Under the pieces are notes generated by a model. The model ran no database searches. It saw nothing but the letters and a program-made list of their open reading frames with translations, and was not told the origin of the DNA. This document shows, in pieces, positions 35,601 through 42,110 of a stretch of DNA of 42,110 nt. The DNA comes from DATLXH01 sp035576005 (GTDB taxonomy: Bacteria > Acidobacteriota > Thermoanaerobaculia > Gp7-AA8). Both the position numbers and the translations under genes were made by a program. The stretch lies in contig DATLXH010000011.1 of assembly GCA_035576005.1 (NCBI GenBank), forward strand, positions 1-42,110, written 5' to 3'. The number at the start of each line of letters is the position of its first letter. The first letter of the stretch is position 1.

Positions 35601-38600
35601 CGGTCGCAGCCAACGATAATCACATTGCCACCTGTATCACCGGGCCGATCGCCATCACCTCGGGATTGCACTCAAATACCGCGAGTGCCACCGGGACGTT
35701 TGCCGGAGTCACAACTACGTCGTCGCCATCGACTGCAACCTACGCAACCACTGGTCTGACTCTGGTCAAGAACGTGACTCAGACATTCTTTACGAATGCG
35801 GGCGATTCGTTGAACTACAGCTATACCGTGACCAACAGCGGGTCCGCCCCGCTGGCCGGCCCCGTAACGGTCGCCGATAACAAGGTGGCCGTTACGTGCC
35901 CGTCCGTAACCACCGTCGGAGACTTTGACAACTTCCTCGAGATCAACGAGATCCTCACTTGTAACGCGACCTACATAATCACTGCGGGCGACGTCGCGGC
36001 AACGTCGGTGACAAACACCGCGTCGGCTACTGCCGGAGGTGTGACGTCGCCGCAGGTCAGCCGAACCGTGAATGCGGGGCAGGCCGACGTGGCGATCACC
36101 AAAACCCTGTCGACCGCAGCTCCGTTCACTACTGGTCAAACGATTACATACAGCCTTGTGGTATCGAACAACGGCCCTTCGACCGCGACGAATGTGCAGG
36201 TGAGCGATACACCGACGAATCTGACGATCGGAACGGTAAGCGGCGGGTGCGCGACGCTTCCATGCACGATTGCCAATCTGGCTTCCGGCGCGAATGCAAT
36301 GATCACAGTCACGGCCACGATCAACGCGGCTGGTGCATTCGACAATGCCGCCTCGGTCGTTGCAACTCAGAGCGATCCCGTCCCGGCCAACAACACCGAC
36401 AATAGCGGGAACGGCGGCACGGCCACCACCTCATCAGCAGATGTGGCGATCAGCAAGACCCTGGTGACAGCAGCTCCGTTCACGATTGGTCAGACGGTTA
36501 CTTACAGCCTGGTTGTGTCAAACAACGGTCCTTCAACCGCGACGAATGTGCAGGTCAGCGATACACCGACGAACCTGACGATCGCAACCGTGAGTGGAGC
36601 CTGCGCGACGCTTCCATGCACGATCGCCAATCTGGCTTCAGGCGCGAATGCAACGATCACAGTCACGGCCACGATCAACGCGGCTGGTGCATTCGACAAT
36701 GCCGCGACCGCGACTGCAGCGCAAACGGATCCAGTCCCGGCCAATAACACCGACAACACCGGGAACGGCGGCACGGCCGCCTCATCAGCAGATGTGTCGA
36801 TCAGCAAGACCCTGGTCACAGCAGCTCCGTTCACGATTGGTCAGACGGTTACTTACACATTGGTGGTCTCGAACAACGGTCCTTCGGCCGCGACGAATGT
36901 GCAGGTAAGCGATACACCGACGAATCTGACGATCGCAACCGTGAGCGGAGCCTGCGCGACGCTTCCATGCACGATCGCCAATCTGGCTTCAGGCGCGAAT
37001 GCCACGATCACAGTCACGGCCACGATCACCGCGGCTGGTGCATTCGACAACGCCGCGACCGCGACTGCCACGCAAACCGATCCAGTCCCGGCGAATAACA
37101 CCGACAACACCGGGAACGGCGGCACGGCCACCTCATCAGCAGATGTGGCGATGAGCAAGACCCTGGTGACAGCAGCTCCGTTCACGATTGGTCAGACGAT
37201 TACGTACAGCCTGGTGGTGTCGAACAACGGTCCTTCGACCGCGACGAATGTGCAGGTCAGCGATACACCGACGAACCTCACGATCGCGACGGTGAGCGGA
37301 GCCTGCGCGACGCTTCCATGCACGATTGCGAACCTCGCCTCCGGCGCGACGGCGACGATCACAGTCACGGCCACGATCAACGCGGCTGGTGCATTCGACA
37401 ATGCCGCGACCGCGACAGCAACGCAAACGGATCCGGTCCCGGCCAATAACACCGACAACACCGGGAACGGCGGCACGACCGCTGTAACCGCAGACGTGTC
37501 AATCAGCAAGACTCTGGTCACAGCAGCTCCCTTCACCACCGGTCAGACGATTACGTACAGCCTGGTGGTCTCGAACAACGGTCCTTCGGCCGCGACGAAT
37601 GTGCAGGTAAGTGATACACCGACGAACCTCACGATCGCGACGGTGAGTGGAGCCTGCGCGACGCTTCCATGCACGATCGCCAATCTGGCTTCAGGCGCGA
37701 ATGCCACGATCACAGTCACGGCCACGATCAACGCGGCTGGTGCATTCGACAACGCCGCGACCGCGACAGCAACGCAAACCGATCCGGTCCCTGCGAACAA
37801 CACCGATAACACCGGGAACGGCGGCACGACCGCTGTGACCGCAGACGTAGCGACCAGCAAGACCCTGGTGACAGCAGCTCCATTCACGATTGGTCAGACC
37901 CTTACCTACACCCTGGTGGTATCGAACAACGGTCCTTCTACCGCGACGAATGTGCAGGTCAGCGACACACCGACGAATCTGACGATCGCAACGGTGAGCG
38001 GAGCCTGCGCGACGCTTCCATGCACGATCGTGAGCATCGCCTCCGGCGCGACTGCAACGATCACAGTCACGGCCACGATCAACGCGGCTGGCGCATTCGA
38101 CAATGCCGCGACGGCGACAGCAGCGCAAACGGATCCTGTCCCGGCGAATAACACCGACAACACCGGGAACGGCGGCACGGTGTTCACGGCCGATCTCGCG
38201 ATCCTCAAGACCGACAACTCGACCACCTACACACCGGGCGCTGCAATCAACTACACGATCACCGTGACCAACAACGGTCCATCGACGGTCACGAGCATGA
38301 CGGTGACGGACGCAGTTCCTGCAGCAATCACGAGTCCTGTATTTACCGCGAATACGGGAGCGTACAACTCGGTAACGGGTGCCTGGACAGGACTGAATCT
38401 CGCCGCCGGCCAGAGCGTGACGCTAACGCTGAGTGGCACGGTAAGCGCCGGCGCCTCAGGCAACCTTGTGAACACGGCAACGGTAGCTCCGCCAGCTGGA
38501 ACGACCGATCCGACATCAGGCAACAACTCATCGACCGACACGGACACGACTGTCCCGGCCGCCCCGACCGCCGATCTCGCGATCTTCAAGAACGACAACT

Positions 38601-40180
38601 CGGCCACATACACAGCTGGCGCCGCGATCTCGTACACGATCACTGTGTTCAACAACGGTCCATCGACAGTCACGAGCCTGACGGTGACTGACACGGTTCC
38701 AGCAGCGATCACAGCTCCTCTTTTTACAGCGAACAGCGGAACCTACAACTCGGCAACGGCTGCATGGACGGGACTGAATCTCGCCGCAGGTCAGAGCGTG
38801 ACGCTCACACTGAGTGGCACGGTGAGCGCGGGCGCTGCAGGGAACCTTGTAAATACCGCAACGGTAGCTCCGCCATCTGGAACGACCGATCCGACACCAG
38901 GCAACAACTCCTCGACCGACACCGATACGTTGGCCCAGACCCCACCGACCGCGGATCTCTCGATCCTCAAGAGCGACAACTCGGCAACCTATACGCCCGG
39001 CGACGTAATCAGCTACACAATCATCGTGACGAACAACGGTCCGTCGACGGTCACGAGCATGACGGTGATCGACGCAGTGCCGGCAGCGATCACGACTCCT
39101 CTATTTACAGCGAGCACGGGAACCTACAACTCGGCAACGGGTGCATGGAGCGGACTCAATCTCGCCGCAGGACAGAGCGTGTCGCTCACACTAGTCGGCA
39201 CTGTGAGCCCCAGCGCTACAGGGAATCTGGTGAATATGGCGACAGTAGCCCCGCCGTCTGGTACAACGGATCCGACACCAGGCAACGACTCATCCACCGA
39301 TACCGACGCCAGTTCACCCATCCCTCCAGGCCCGGTCTCCGATCTGGCCATCATCAAGAGCGACGGGTCAGCAACCTACAAACCTGGTCCGATCACATAC
39401 ACGATGACCGTCACCAACAACGGTCCTGAGAGTGTGGCGAGCGTGACCGTCAGGGACGCAGTGCCGCCGGCGATCACGAGTCCTCTCTTTACAACGAGTG
39501 CGGGAAACTACGACCCGGCAACTGGTCTCTGGACGGGACTCAATCTCGCCGCCGGTCAGAGCGTGACCCTGACGCTCAGCGGCATCGTGAGCGCGAGATC
39601 CACTGGGAACCTCGTGAACGTCGCGGCCGTGACGCCGCCTTCAGGTACGACCGATCCGACACCAGGTAATGACTCCTCGACCGATTCCGATCTCCCCGAG
39701 CTGGCCGATCTGTCGATCGAAAACAAGGTAGACAACCGCACCCCGTCTCTTGGTATGAAGATCACGTATACGATCACCCTGTCCAACGCAGGCCCCAACC
39801 CAGCAACGAATGTAAGGGTCTTCGATATGCTCCCGGTCGGGTTGCAGTTCGTCTCCGCAACGACTCAGACCGGCGCTTACGATCCTGCGACAGGGCTCTG
39901 GACCATCCCCACGGTCGGTGTCGGAACGAGTGTGAGACTGGTCATCGAGGTCATCGTCCTTTCCACCGCGAACACCACAGTGGCAGAGGTGGTCGCGAGC
40001 GACCAGTTCGACCCCGACTCGGTTCCCAACAATGGAATGTATTCCGAGGACGACCTCATGGCGGTGAACCTTGCGCTGATCGATGCTGCCGCGATTCCAA
40101 CGCTCTCAGAACTATCGCTTCTCATTTCCATGATGCTCATGGCGATCGCCGGATTCGTTGCTCTGCGTCGCGTTGCCTGA
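32687..40180 (+). CDS. Giant DUF11-repeat surface protein with IPTL-CTERM tail
   Basis: The 2,497-residue exported protein has signal peptide MTLSPRSALASIGFVIAALF at ATG32687, with GGAG 5-6 nt upstream; an ATG at 32651 lies before this site. Residues to about 305 match no family I know. Then come a DUF11-like domain (about 308-440), a lectin-like or 'choice-of-anchor' domain (445-641, CGNVLAQWRFPSGF), further DUF11-like domains (642-1131), six nearly identical units of 116-118 residues (1133-1834), four units of 122-129 residues (1835-2339), and a last diverged unit. The C-terminus is IPTLSELSLL (from 2470), a membrane helix and RRVA: an IPTL-CTERM sorting signal. The likely role is a long stalk or adhesin on the cell surface; the sorting enzyme is not in the window. 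Confidence 0.92.
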   Translation: MTLSPRSALASIGFVIAALFASSSEAALTVTPLTWNIIGLDSNRPLSGPKNFPVGARVCSSVATSNVSAMLIWDSTNAFIGLRPGTLNPITIASLPAGGCKDVYFEVEVTQTAAAFNTARRYHITATDASGAGSTTIPRELYVEHLISQSRNAILDVKLDGVSVPAGGSMNLVVGNTYVIDLVGSTAPAGYGQFEAFINFPNTIFQVLSVSTTYSADDSPFVPSPNPSLYADACGWENDPNSPSYRSCVGGDFKAGGSMVVTTYTIKIVSGGGTSQPLNTLLYDFSGSSFHYNADFSTGARIANIIDPAAVTIAKAFAPNPTSVGGVSTLTFTINNPNAGTITGVNFTDTFPTTPGAMTVAAVSGAATSGCGTPTFSPVAGAGSISFSNGTLAANSSCTVSVKVTVPTAGTYTNTSNNLFVGAINTGRTATATLTVSNAPPAPAAVCGNVLAQWRFPSGFTLASPAPTVANVTASASPGLGLSNPTVYSTNSTTPATTGDGTISWGSNGGFAPGMTLNTANQDYFEFAINTTGMSTVFLTFDALFKTPNGPKGLAVFYGTTQPAPGASDPGTAALPATSNAMTAQNVWNTFGSGNSISLSGAGLNASGTTFVRIYGFNAGNDNPGADLNIDNVSFTGCFIPLPPTISKSFSPSPVAVLGSSTLTFNVTNPNQSLALTGLQFTDTLPAGLTVVTAASAQCGGTLTTTAPSTISFAGGSRAAGASCAITVTVTATTSGPHSNVSGFISSTEGGTNSGTTGVATATLTAVLPPVIAKQFAPSPILPGGTSTLTFTITNPNQNDILSGVAFSDTFPTSPAAMTVAGSPGATTSGCGAPLFSPVAAAGSISFSGGTLAGGGTCTVTVNVTAPVAGTYNNTSGNVSHSINAVAVNGLSASASLTVNAPTRGIALLKQVSLSASGPWSSFLAVSTGPVHYRFTVENTGDVPLSPISITDNTLNVSSCNAAFAAVTLQVAVAANDNHIATCITGPIAITSGLHSNTASATGTFAGVTTTSSPSTATYATTGLTLVKNVTQTFFTNAGDSLNYSYTVTNSGSAPLAGPVTVADNKVAVTCPSVTTVGDFDNFLEINEILTCNATYIITAGDVAATSVTNTASATAGGVTSPQVSRTVNAGQADVAITKTLSTAAPFTTGQTITYSLVVSNNGPSTATNVQVSDTPTNLTIGTVSGGCATLPCTIANLASGANAMITVTATINAAGAFDNAASVVATQSDPVPANNTDNSGNGGTATTSSADVAISKTLVTAAPFTIGQTVTYSLVVSNNGPSTATNVQVSDTPTNLTIATVSGACATLPCTIANLASGANATITVTATINAAGAFDNAATATAAQTDPVPANNTDNTGNGGTAASSADVSISKTLVTAAPFTIGQTVTYTLVVSNNGPSAATNVQVSDTPTNLTIATVSGACATLPCTIANLASGANATITVTATITAAGAFDNAATATATQTDPVPANNTDNTGNGGTATSSADVAMSKTLVTAAPFTIGQTITYSLVVSNNGPSTATNVQVSDTPTNLTIATVSGACATLPCTIANLASGATATITVTATINAAGAFDNAATATATQTDPVPANNTDNTGNGGTTAVTADVSISKTLVTAAPFTTGQTITYSLVVSNNGPSAATNVQVSDTPTNLTIATVSGACATLPCTIANLASGANATITVTATINAAGAFDNAATATATQTDPVPANNTDNTGNGGTTAVTADVATSKTLVTAAPFTIGQTLTYTLVVSNNGPSTATNVQVSDTPTNLTIATVSGACATLPCTIVSIASGATATITVTATINAAGAFDNAATATAAQTDPVPANNTDNTGNGGTVFTADLAILKTDNSTTYTPGAAINYTITVTNNGPSTVTSMTVTDAVPAAITSPVFTANTGAYNSVTGAWTGLNLAAGQSVTLTLSGTVSAGASGNLVNTATVAPPAGTTDPTSGNNSSTDTDTTVPAAPTADLAIFKNDNSATYTAGAAISYTITVFNNGPSTVTSLTVTDTVPAAITAPLFTANSGTYNSATAAWTGLNLAAGQSVTLTLSGTVSAGAAGNLVNTATVAPPSGTTDPTPGNNSSTDTDTLAQTPPTADLSILKSDNSATYTPGDVISYTIIVTNNGPSTVTSMTVIDAVPAAITTPLFTASTGTYNSATGAWSGLNLAAGQSVSLTLVGTVSPSATGNLVNMATVAPPSGTTDPTPGNDSSTDTDASSPIPPGPVSDLAIIKSDGSATYKPGPITYTMTVTNNGPESVASVTVRDAVPPAITSPLFTTSAGNYDPATGLWTGLNLAAGQSVTLTLSGIVSARSTGNLVNVAAVTPPSGTTDPTPGNDSSTDSDLPELADLSIENKVDNRTPSLGMKITYTITLSNAGPNPATNVRVFDMLPVGLQFVSATTQTGAYDPATGLWTIPTVGVGTSVRLVIEVIVLSTANTTVAEVVASDQFDPDSVPNNGMYSEDDLMAVNLALIDAAAIPTLSELSLLISMMLMAIAGFVALRRVA
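36083..38188 (+). repeat. Tandem repeat array A (six units of about 351 bp)
   Basis: Units start at 36083, 36437, 36788, 37139, 37490 and 37841; spacings are 354, 351, 351, 351 and 351, and the last is 348. Each encodes a DUF11-type Ig-like domain with motifs VVSNNGPS-ATNVQVSDTP, CATLPCTI (a conserved Cys pair) and DPVPANNTDN. Nucleotide identity is high over the whole unit, including silent positions, showing recent duplication or gene conversion. Confidence 0.93.
38189..39703 (+). repeat. Tandem repeat array B (four units of about 381 bp)
   Basis: Units start at 38189, 38570, 38951 and 39338 (spacings 381, 381, 387 and 366 to the next domain). Each contains TVTNNGPSTVTSMTV-like sequence, WTGLNLAAGQSVTLTLSGTV and PPSGTTDPTPGN. 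These are cysteine-free, unlike array A. They are less alike than the array A units, with divergence rising toward the C-terminus. Confidence 0.9.
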
Positions 40181-40190
40181 CCAGGGTAGG

Positions 40191-40223
40191 AATGGCTGCT
40201 TCCGTGAATCGGAAGCAGCCATT
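40191..40223 (+). terminator. Strong hairpin after the giant gene
   Basis: A 14-bp perfect stem AATGGCTGCTTCCG / CGGAAGCAGCCATT with loop tgaat lies 10 nt after the stop codon. The following T run is short (ATTTCCC on the plus strand), so termination efficiency is uncertain. Confidence 0.75.
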
Positions 40224-40228
40224 TCCCG

Positions 40229-40334
40229 TACGGGCGCGAGCGCGTCCGTACCCTCCCTTCTCCCCGCGGGAGAAGGTGGCGCGCCAGCGCCGGATGAGGG
40301 TCCCTCGCGGAACAGGATTGCTCCAGCCGATCAA
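40229..40334. repeat. Variant palindromic repeat, copy 1
   Basis: It begins ACGGGCGCGAGCGCGTCCGT (a hairpin), then CTTCTCCCCGCGGGAGAAGG (hairpin), GGCGCGCCAGCGCC (hairpin) and a shared tail GGATGAGGGTCCCTCGCGG...ACAGGATTGCTCCAGCCGAT. The tail recurs at 40887-40940 and 41468-41540. It is related in style but not identical to the CTCTCCCC family. Confidence 0.75.
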
Positions 40335-40445
40335 CGAACATAGCGTTGCGGGCGAGCGGCCATTTTTCAGGGAGTCGTGGAGCGCCGATCCACCATTCCG
40401 ATCCTTTCCAACGTGGATCTATGGCTCGAACCAAAGGAGAAAGAC

Positions 40446-40865
40446 ATGACACAGATCGATCCGTATCTCATCTTCGACGGCAACTGCGCCGAGGCAATGA
40501 AGTTTTACGCGAAGACGCTGGGAGGAAAGCTCGACATCCAGACCTTCAGTCAGTCCCCTCCCGAGATGCCGACCTCGCCCGGCGACGCCGACCGCGTCAT
40601 GCATGCGCGGCTGGAGATGGGCGACCGCGCTCTGATGGCGTCCGATTCTGGTGGCGAAATGAAGTACGAGAAGATGCAGGGCTTCTTCGTCTCGCTGCTC
40701 TTTCCCGACGTCGCTGAAAGCAAACGCATCTTCGAGACACTCACCCGGGGTGGAACCATCATCATGCCGCTCGAAAAAACGTTCTGGGCTGAATCCTTCG
40801 GCATGCTGGTCGACCGCTTCGGCACCCCCTGGATGGTCAGCGGAGGCCACGAAGCGAAATCTTAA
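40446..40865 (+). CDS. VOC-family protein, PhnB/YjdN-like
   Basis: The 139-residue protein is of the PhnB-like glyoxalase/VOC group: PYLIFDGNCAEAMKFYAKTLGG at the start (split here as PYLIFDGNCAEAM and KFYAKTLGG), MHARLEMGDRALMASD, and FGMLVDRFGTPWMV at the end. Such proteins form small dimers; most have no known substrate. AAAGGAGAA precedes ATG40446 at a good distance; an in-frame ATG at 40377 lies outside the family length. Repeats flank it on both sides. Confidence 0.9.
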   Translation: MTQIDPYLIFDGNCAEAMKFYAKTLGGKLDIQTFSQSPPEMPTSPGDADRVMHARLEMGDRALMASDSGGEMKYEKMQGFFVSLLFPDVAESKRIFETLTRGGTIIMPLEKTFWAESFGMLVDRFGTPWMVSGGHEAKS

Positions 40866-40886
40866 ACACGGCCCTGGCGATGACGC

Positions 40887-40940
40887 GCCACTCCCGCGCC
40901 GGATGAGGGTCCCTCGCGGCACAGGATTGCTCCAGCCGAT
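40887..40940. repeat. Variant palindromic repeat, partial copy 2
   Basis: CGCGCCGGATGAGGGTCCC and CACAGGATTGCTCCAGCCGAT match the tail of the copy at 40229-40334. The copy lacks the first hairpins. Sequence identity ends at CCGAT, exactly where the gene stump at 40941 starts. Confidence 0.7.
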
Positions 40941-41078
40941 GCCCACTTCCTCGGGCATGGCCTCACCGCGCTGCCGGAAGAAAGGTGGTACTGGGACCGC
41001 TCCATCATTGAGCCCAACGCCCGCGGCGCCAGTGAAGTGCGCAGAGTCTGGCTCGACGCGTTGGCAACGGAGTCCTGA
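40941..41078 (+). pseudogene. 3' stump of an unidentified gene
   Basis: The frame, open from the repeat tail, reads AHFLGHGLTALPEERWYWD, then RSIIEPNARGASEVRRVWLD and ALATES to TGA at 41076. Composition and length of open frame look protein-coding, but there is no start codon and I do not recognise the family. It begins where the shared repeat sequence ends, so it is probably what remains after a deletion. It converges with the VOC gene at 41081 with 2 nt between stops. Confidence 0.4.
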
Positions 41079-41080
41079 CG

Positions 41081-41440
41081 TCAGAGGAATTGCCCGAAGC
41101 GAATCTCCACTCCCCCCGGCCCGCGAACGATAAAATCCCGCAACCCATAGCTTCGATCCCCAATCGTCGAGACCACGAGTCCGCCCACTCGAGCAACCTT
41201 CTTCCACATCGCATCAACATCCGCAACGATGACTCGGATGTTCACCCAACGCTCCACCACCGTAGCCGCAGAGTCCTGCGCGATAAACACGCGAGAACTG
41301 TCCCAACGCAGCACAGCAAACGTCTCCGAGGTCCGTTCCACCGTAAAGCCCAACGCCACGAGATAGTCCACCGTGACGGGCAAATCCGTAACCACAATCT
41401 CAGCGACCAGCTGAGCAGTAGGATCCGAAGTGTCACTCAT
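41081..41440 (-). CDS. VOC-family (glyoxalase/bleomycin-resistance-like) protein
   Basis: The 119-residue protein has one VOC module with motifs VAEIVVTDLPVTVDYLVALG, VNIRVIVADVDAMWKKV and YGLRDFIVRGPGGVEIRFGQ. The conserved D-x-x-G-x-x-x-E/R-F end motif is present, typical of the superfamily. Substrate is unknown. The ATG at 41440 has no strong ribosome site. It lies between two variant repeats and converges with a gene stump. Confidence 0.85.
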   Translation of the reverse strand: MSDTSDPTAQLVAEIVVTDLPVTVDYLVALGFTVERTSETFAVLRWDSSRVFIAQDSAATVVERWVNIRVIVADVDAMWKKVARVGGLVVSTIGDRSYGLRDFIVRGPGGVEIRFGQFL

Positions 41441-41467
41441 CCCGCGATGATATCGCCCTCACGCGCG

Positions 41468-41540
41468 TCCCCCCCTTCATACACCGCGGGAGAAGGTAGC
41501 GCGCCAGCGCCGGATGAGGGTCCCTGGCGGCACAGGACTG
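41468..41540. repeat. Variant palindromic repeat, copy 3
   Basis: CCCCCCTTCATACACCGCGG, GAGAAGGTAGCGCGCCAGCG and CCGGATGAGGGTCCCTGGCGG followed by CACAGGACTGCTGCACC match the copy at 40229-40334 with a few changes. The following 41541-41633 shows no gene or recognisable repeat. Confidence 0.7.
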
Positions 41541-41633
41541 CTGCACCAACACCACGACAAACGGGCACGAGATCCATTCCGGGCAAAGTAAGCAGAAGAC
41601 AAACCGGCCACGAAGGGGGCCTGAACCCTCTCC

Positions 41634-41817
41634 CTAGCCGGCATTTCTCACACTCTTCGTCGCGAGGCAGCGGAGAGTGGCCTGGATGCGAGGCGCACGA
41701 CGGTTTCGCGACGAGGGCATAGTTGACACTATGTCGAGGAGCGAAACCGTCGCGCAACGAAGCAGACAGGCCGCTATCCGCTGCCGCAGCAGAAGGAGTG
41801 TGAGAAATGCGGGCTAG
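41634..41817. repeat. Complete 184-bp palindromic element
   Basis: The element runs from CTAGCC-GGCATTTCTCACACTC to GAGTGTGAGAAATGCGGGCTAG and is an imperfect palindrome over its whole length, centred on CATAGT-tgac-ACTATG (41719-41734). Inner arms GCACGACGGTTTCG (41695-41708) and CGAAACCGTCGCGC (41742-41755) pair. It has no coding capacity. Other copies: 1-141 (nearly complete), 24183-24250 (one arm) and 22561-22584 (termini only). Size and terminal inverted repeats fit a small non-autonomous (MITE-like) element. Confidence 0.88.
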
Positions 41818-41828
41818 CTGGGAGCGAA

Positions 41829-41915
41829 GTCGCGAGACTTTCACGCCCCTCTCCCTGCTTCGCTTCGCTCGCTTCCCTCTCCCCGTCGGGGAGAGGGACC
41901 GCCGCTTCGCGGCTC
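41829..41915. repeat. 'CTCTCCCC' palindromic repeat, half copy (inverted)
   Basis: GTCGCGAGACTTTCACGCCC, CTGCTTCGCTTCGCTCGC, the core CTCTCCCCGTCGGGGAGAG and GCCGCTTCGCGGCTC form the reverse complement of the half copy at 24050-24138. It lies 12 nt from the 184-bp palindrome. Beyond it, 41916-42033 is non-coding and becomes AT-rich near 41985-42033. Confidence 0.82.
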
Positions 41916-42033
41916 ACTTGCGCAAGTCACCAGCGCCCTCACCGGCTCCCACGAGCCACCTCTCTCCCTCGGAGATCGTCTCAAAAGATTGTTGATGATA
42001 ATAAGATGCAATATTTCATGATACTATTAGGTC

Positions 42034-42110
42034 ATGAAAGCGATCGATGCGGATTTCACCAAGACGTTCTTGTTCCCGCTGGCACTTGAAGACTTTCTGC
42101 CACCGACCCA
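42034..42110 (+). CDS. Start of an IS1182-like transposase (cut by window end)
   Basis: ATG42034 opens MKAIDADFTKTFLFPLALED followed by FLPPT, which resembles the N-terminus of IS1182-type DDE transposases (…LFPPSLEDFLP-DHP…). Only 25 codons are in the window. The 50 nt before it are strikingly AT-rich for this genome (ATGATAATAAGATGCAATAT), as expected at the end of an inserted element. No terminal inverted repeat could be defined. Confidence 0.6.
   Translation, partial: MKAIDADFTKTFLFPLALEDFLPPT

Noticed and set aside
36136..38712. Series of repeated minus-strand frames of about 110 codons
   Set aside because: They repeat with the period of the tandem array on the other strand and are only its shadow.
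36083..39703. Possible CRISPR-like array
   Set aside because: Units are 350-380 bp, coding, contiguous and in frame, with no spacers; no cas genes.

Overview
The window is a high-GC bacterial chromosome segment, most likely from an Acidobacteriota-type organism. The reasons are two large Ser/Thr kinases fused to beta-propeller domains, a DUF5117-type metalloprotease, several big PAS/GAF hybrid histidine kinases, many exported enzymes, and abundant intergenic palindromic repeats. This assignment is inference from gene content; there is no rRNA or other marker gene to confirm it. No tRNA, rRNA or CRISPR array was recognised.

Layout. 1-1484: end of a long palindromic repeat, then a NamZ-type (DUF1343) muramidase lipoprotein. 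1779-6033: three-gene, ATGA-coupled phosphorelay operon (hybrid kinase, single receiver, second hybrid kinase). 6121-16834, all on the minus strand: thermonuclease, pectin acetylesterase/Notum-like esterase, the stump of an Ig-like repeat protein, a DUF5117 metalloprotease lipoprotein, a frameshifted Ser/Thr kinase-propeller gene and its intact paralogue. 17160-18810: divergent arsenic cluster (aqpS-like channel and arsI on minus, arsR on plus, with a perfect operator-like palindrome between). 18915-22541: very large PAS/GAF hybrid kinase. 22614-24005: phenylalanine hydroxylase and a small lipoprotein. 24050-26775: repeats, a 5'-truncated metalloprotease and a subtilase. 27027-29233: a damaged small gene, a HugZ/DUF2470-type protein, and a REP-associated tyrosine transposase bracketed by its own REP palindromes. 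29317-32302: NagZ-like GH3 hexosaminidase, a 229-bp nested palindrome, and an EEP-family lipoprotein. 32687-40180: a 2,497-residue surface protein built from DUF11-type repeats with an IPTL-CTERM tail. 40229-42110: two VOC proteins among repeats, another gene stump, a complete 184-bp palindromic element, and the first codons of a transposase at the edge.

How it fits together. Three themes stand out: signalling (three hybrid kinases, one receiver, two STPKs), export of hydrolases and surface protein (NamZ, NagZ-like GH3, Notum-like esterase, proteases, nuclease, EEP protein, giant DUF11 protein), and arsenic response. NamZ and the GH3 enzyme could act in sequence on peptidoglycan fragments although their genes are about 28 kb apart.

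The most unusual layer is non-coding: at least four families of palindromic repeats. One is a 184-bp long palindrome whose two arms change together between copies. Another (the 'CTCTCCCC' family) sits exactly at the broken edge of gene remnants in two places, and a related variant sits at a third.
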